From assembly GCF_014235875.1 (NCBI RefSeq), contig NZ_JACJUK010000005.1, positions 186,001 to 250,000 on the forward strand: a stretch of DNA of 64,000 bases, written 5' to 3'. The first letter of the stretch is position 1. Every line of letters starts with the position of its first letter. The DNA comes from Croceivirga lutea. GTDB lineage: Bacteria > Bacteroidota > Bacteroidia > Flavobacteriales > Flavobacteriaceae. Below, piece after piece: positions 63,288-64,000 of this stretch. Below the pieces are notes generated by a model. The model did no database searches. It saw only the letters and a list, made by a program, of their open reading frames with translations, and was not told where the DNA came from. A program made the position numbers and the translations under genes.

Positions 63288-64000
63288 TTAGTTACCAAAG
63301 TTGTATCTAATTGTAAAACCTGTATTAATCGTAGTCTGAGGAAATGCAGTTGAGACCTTGAATTTAGAGAAGGAATGGTCATAGAAAAATAGAGCATTTA
63401 AATTTCTACTTAACGCATAATCAGCTGTAAACTTAGCAGACCATAGGTCTTGCCCAGCAGTAATTTGATTATTATCAATGTCTAAATTTCTGATTATGGT
63501 TACATTATCTCTTAACGAAACATCTGCTTTTAGGTTTAAATCACCTTTAAGCCTTGTGCGTTCTCCGCCTATGTTAGTTACGAACTTTACATCTTTGAAT
63601 CGATAACCCAAACCAACGGTATATTCTTTACCACTTATCTCTGTTAATAAATTATTATCAAAACTCAATGAGAATGTTCTATCTGTTCTTGCTTCTGCTA
63701 ATACACTTAGTGAATTCTTCATTTCAAAATCTACACGGATTAACGGATTAAATTGGTCTGTTAATACCACATTATTAATTATGAGTTCTGGTTTTATATC
63801 ACCAGTTTCAATCTCAAAAAGCCCATTTTGGCGTTCTAGGTTAGATTGAAATGAATTTATACTATATGATGAGCGATACCCATGAGACAAAGAAAAACGT
63901 TTAAACTTCTTTTTAAACCAACGGTTTTTCATTAGTCCGGTATACTTAATATTCCAATTCGGAATTGGTATATCTCTTAAATAGTCTAGATTAACTCTAT
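63288..64000 (-). CDS. sprA: SprA/Sov type IX secretion outer-membrane translocon, C-terminal part
   Basis: The frame is open from the window end through DYLRDIPIPNWNIKYTGL, MKNRW, FKRFSLSHGYRSSYSINSFQ and ends with a beta-barrel-like tail (VGLGYRFKDV; NTGFTIRYNFGN). This matches the C-terminal part of SprA, the 36-strand translocon of type IX secretion. The 5' part lies beyond the window, so ~237 residues of a protein usually over 2000 residues are seen. Its presence fits the two PorP/SprF proteins and the T9SS adhesin in this window. Confidence 0.85.
   Translation of the reverse strand, partial: RVNLDYLRDIPIPNWNIKYTGLMKNRWFKKKFKRFSLSHGYRSSYSINSFQSNLERQNGLFEIETGDIKPELIINNVVLTDQFNPLIRVDFEMKNSLSVLAEARTDRTFSLSFDNNLLTEISGKEYTVGLGYRFKDVKFVTNIGGERTRLKGDLNLKADVSLRDNVTIIRNLDIDNNQITAGQDLWSAKFTADYALSRNLNALFFYDHSFSKFKVSTAFPQTTINTGFTIRYNFGN

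Overview
The window is a low-GC chromosomal segment of a marine-type member of the Bacteroidota, most likely family Flavobacteriaceae. This rests on type IX secretion and gliding genes (the 3' part of sprA, two PorP/SprF proteins, an adhesin with a type B C-terminal sorting domain), the folK-deoxynucleoside kinase fusion, the LytTR/LytS pair with an N-terminal CarboxypepD_reg domain, the split subunit III genes of the caa3-type oxidase, and several promoters of the Bacteroidota form TTG-N17-23-TAnnTTTG. Shine-Dalgarno sequences are essentially absent. The taxon is inferred from gene content; no database search was possible.

Layout. 1-2.3 kb: start of nadK and a CBS protein on the minus strand, divergent from pdxJ and an alpha/beta hydrolase. 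2.4-7.9 kb: an SGNH lipoprotein, a small four-helix membrane protein, then the protein-quality block tig-clpP-clpX, punctuated by strong terminators. 7.9-16.2 kb: mostly minus-strand genes (a small alpha/beta hydrolase, a GH3-family enzyme, AsmA-like protein, queuosine-precursor transporter, sppA) with a DUF2797 gene on plus. 16.3-25.5 kb: folK-dNK, a SpoU methylase, mutS, tRNA-Gly and tRNA-Leu, nhaA with an extra N-terminal domain, a membrane-anchored hydrolase, an Nramp-like transporter and a small conserved-looking ORF. 25.5-33.7 kb: a surface-adhesion cluster of a 1725-residue T9SS adhesin, a SprF-like protein and an OmpA protein. 33.8-38.2 kb: fabD, a gamma-carbonic-anhydrase-like protein and a LytTR/LytS two-component pair. 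38.4-46.8 kb: VWA lipoprotein, CarboxypepD_reg protein, second PorP/SprF protein, Nfu-type Fe-S carrier, dodecin, DUF255 lipoprotein, MscS channel, tsaB. 46.8-56.4 kb: one long minus-strand operon for a MacAB-TolC-like export system with four FtsX-type permeases, two adaptors, one ATPase and one TolC. 56.4-61.6 kb: respiratory oxidase accessory genes (ctaB, two subunit III genes, subunit IV, SCO, a cysteine-less SCO-like protein, DUF420, a CxxC peptide). 61.7-64 kb: TonB, VanZ, gcvH and the end of sprA.

No CRISPR array, insertion sequence, integrase, phage or other mobile element was seen, and codon use looks even throughout, so this is core chromosome rather than an island. The most notable structure is the export operon at 46.8-56.4 kb, which reads as a duplicated permease-permease-adaptor module flanking a single ATPase. 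Other points worth checking are an Nramp gene that seems to lack a standard start codon, genes whose start codon abuts a terminator or a promoter element, and two thioredoxin-fold-like proteins without cysteines. No gap longer than 300 bases lacks a gene; the longest (20784-21200) holds the two tRNAs, their promoter and a terminator.
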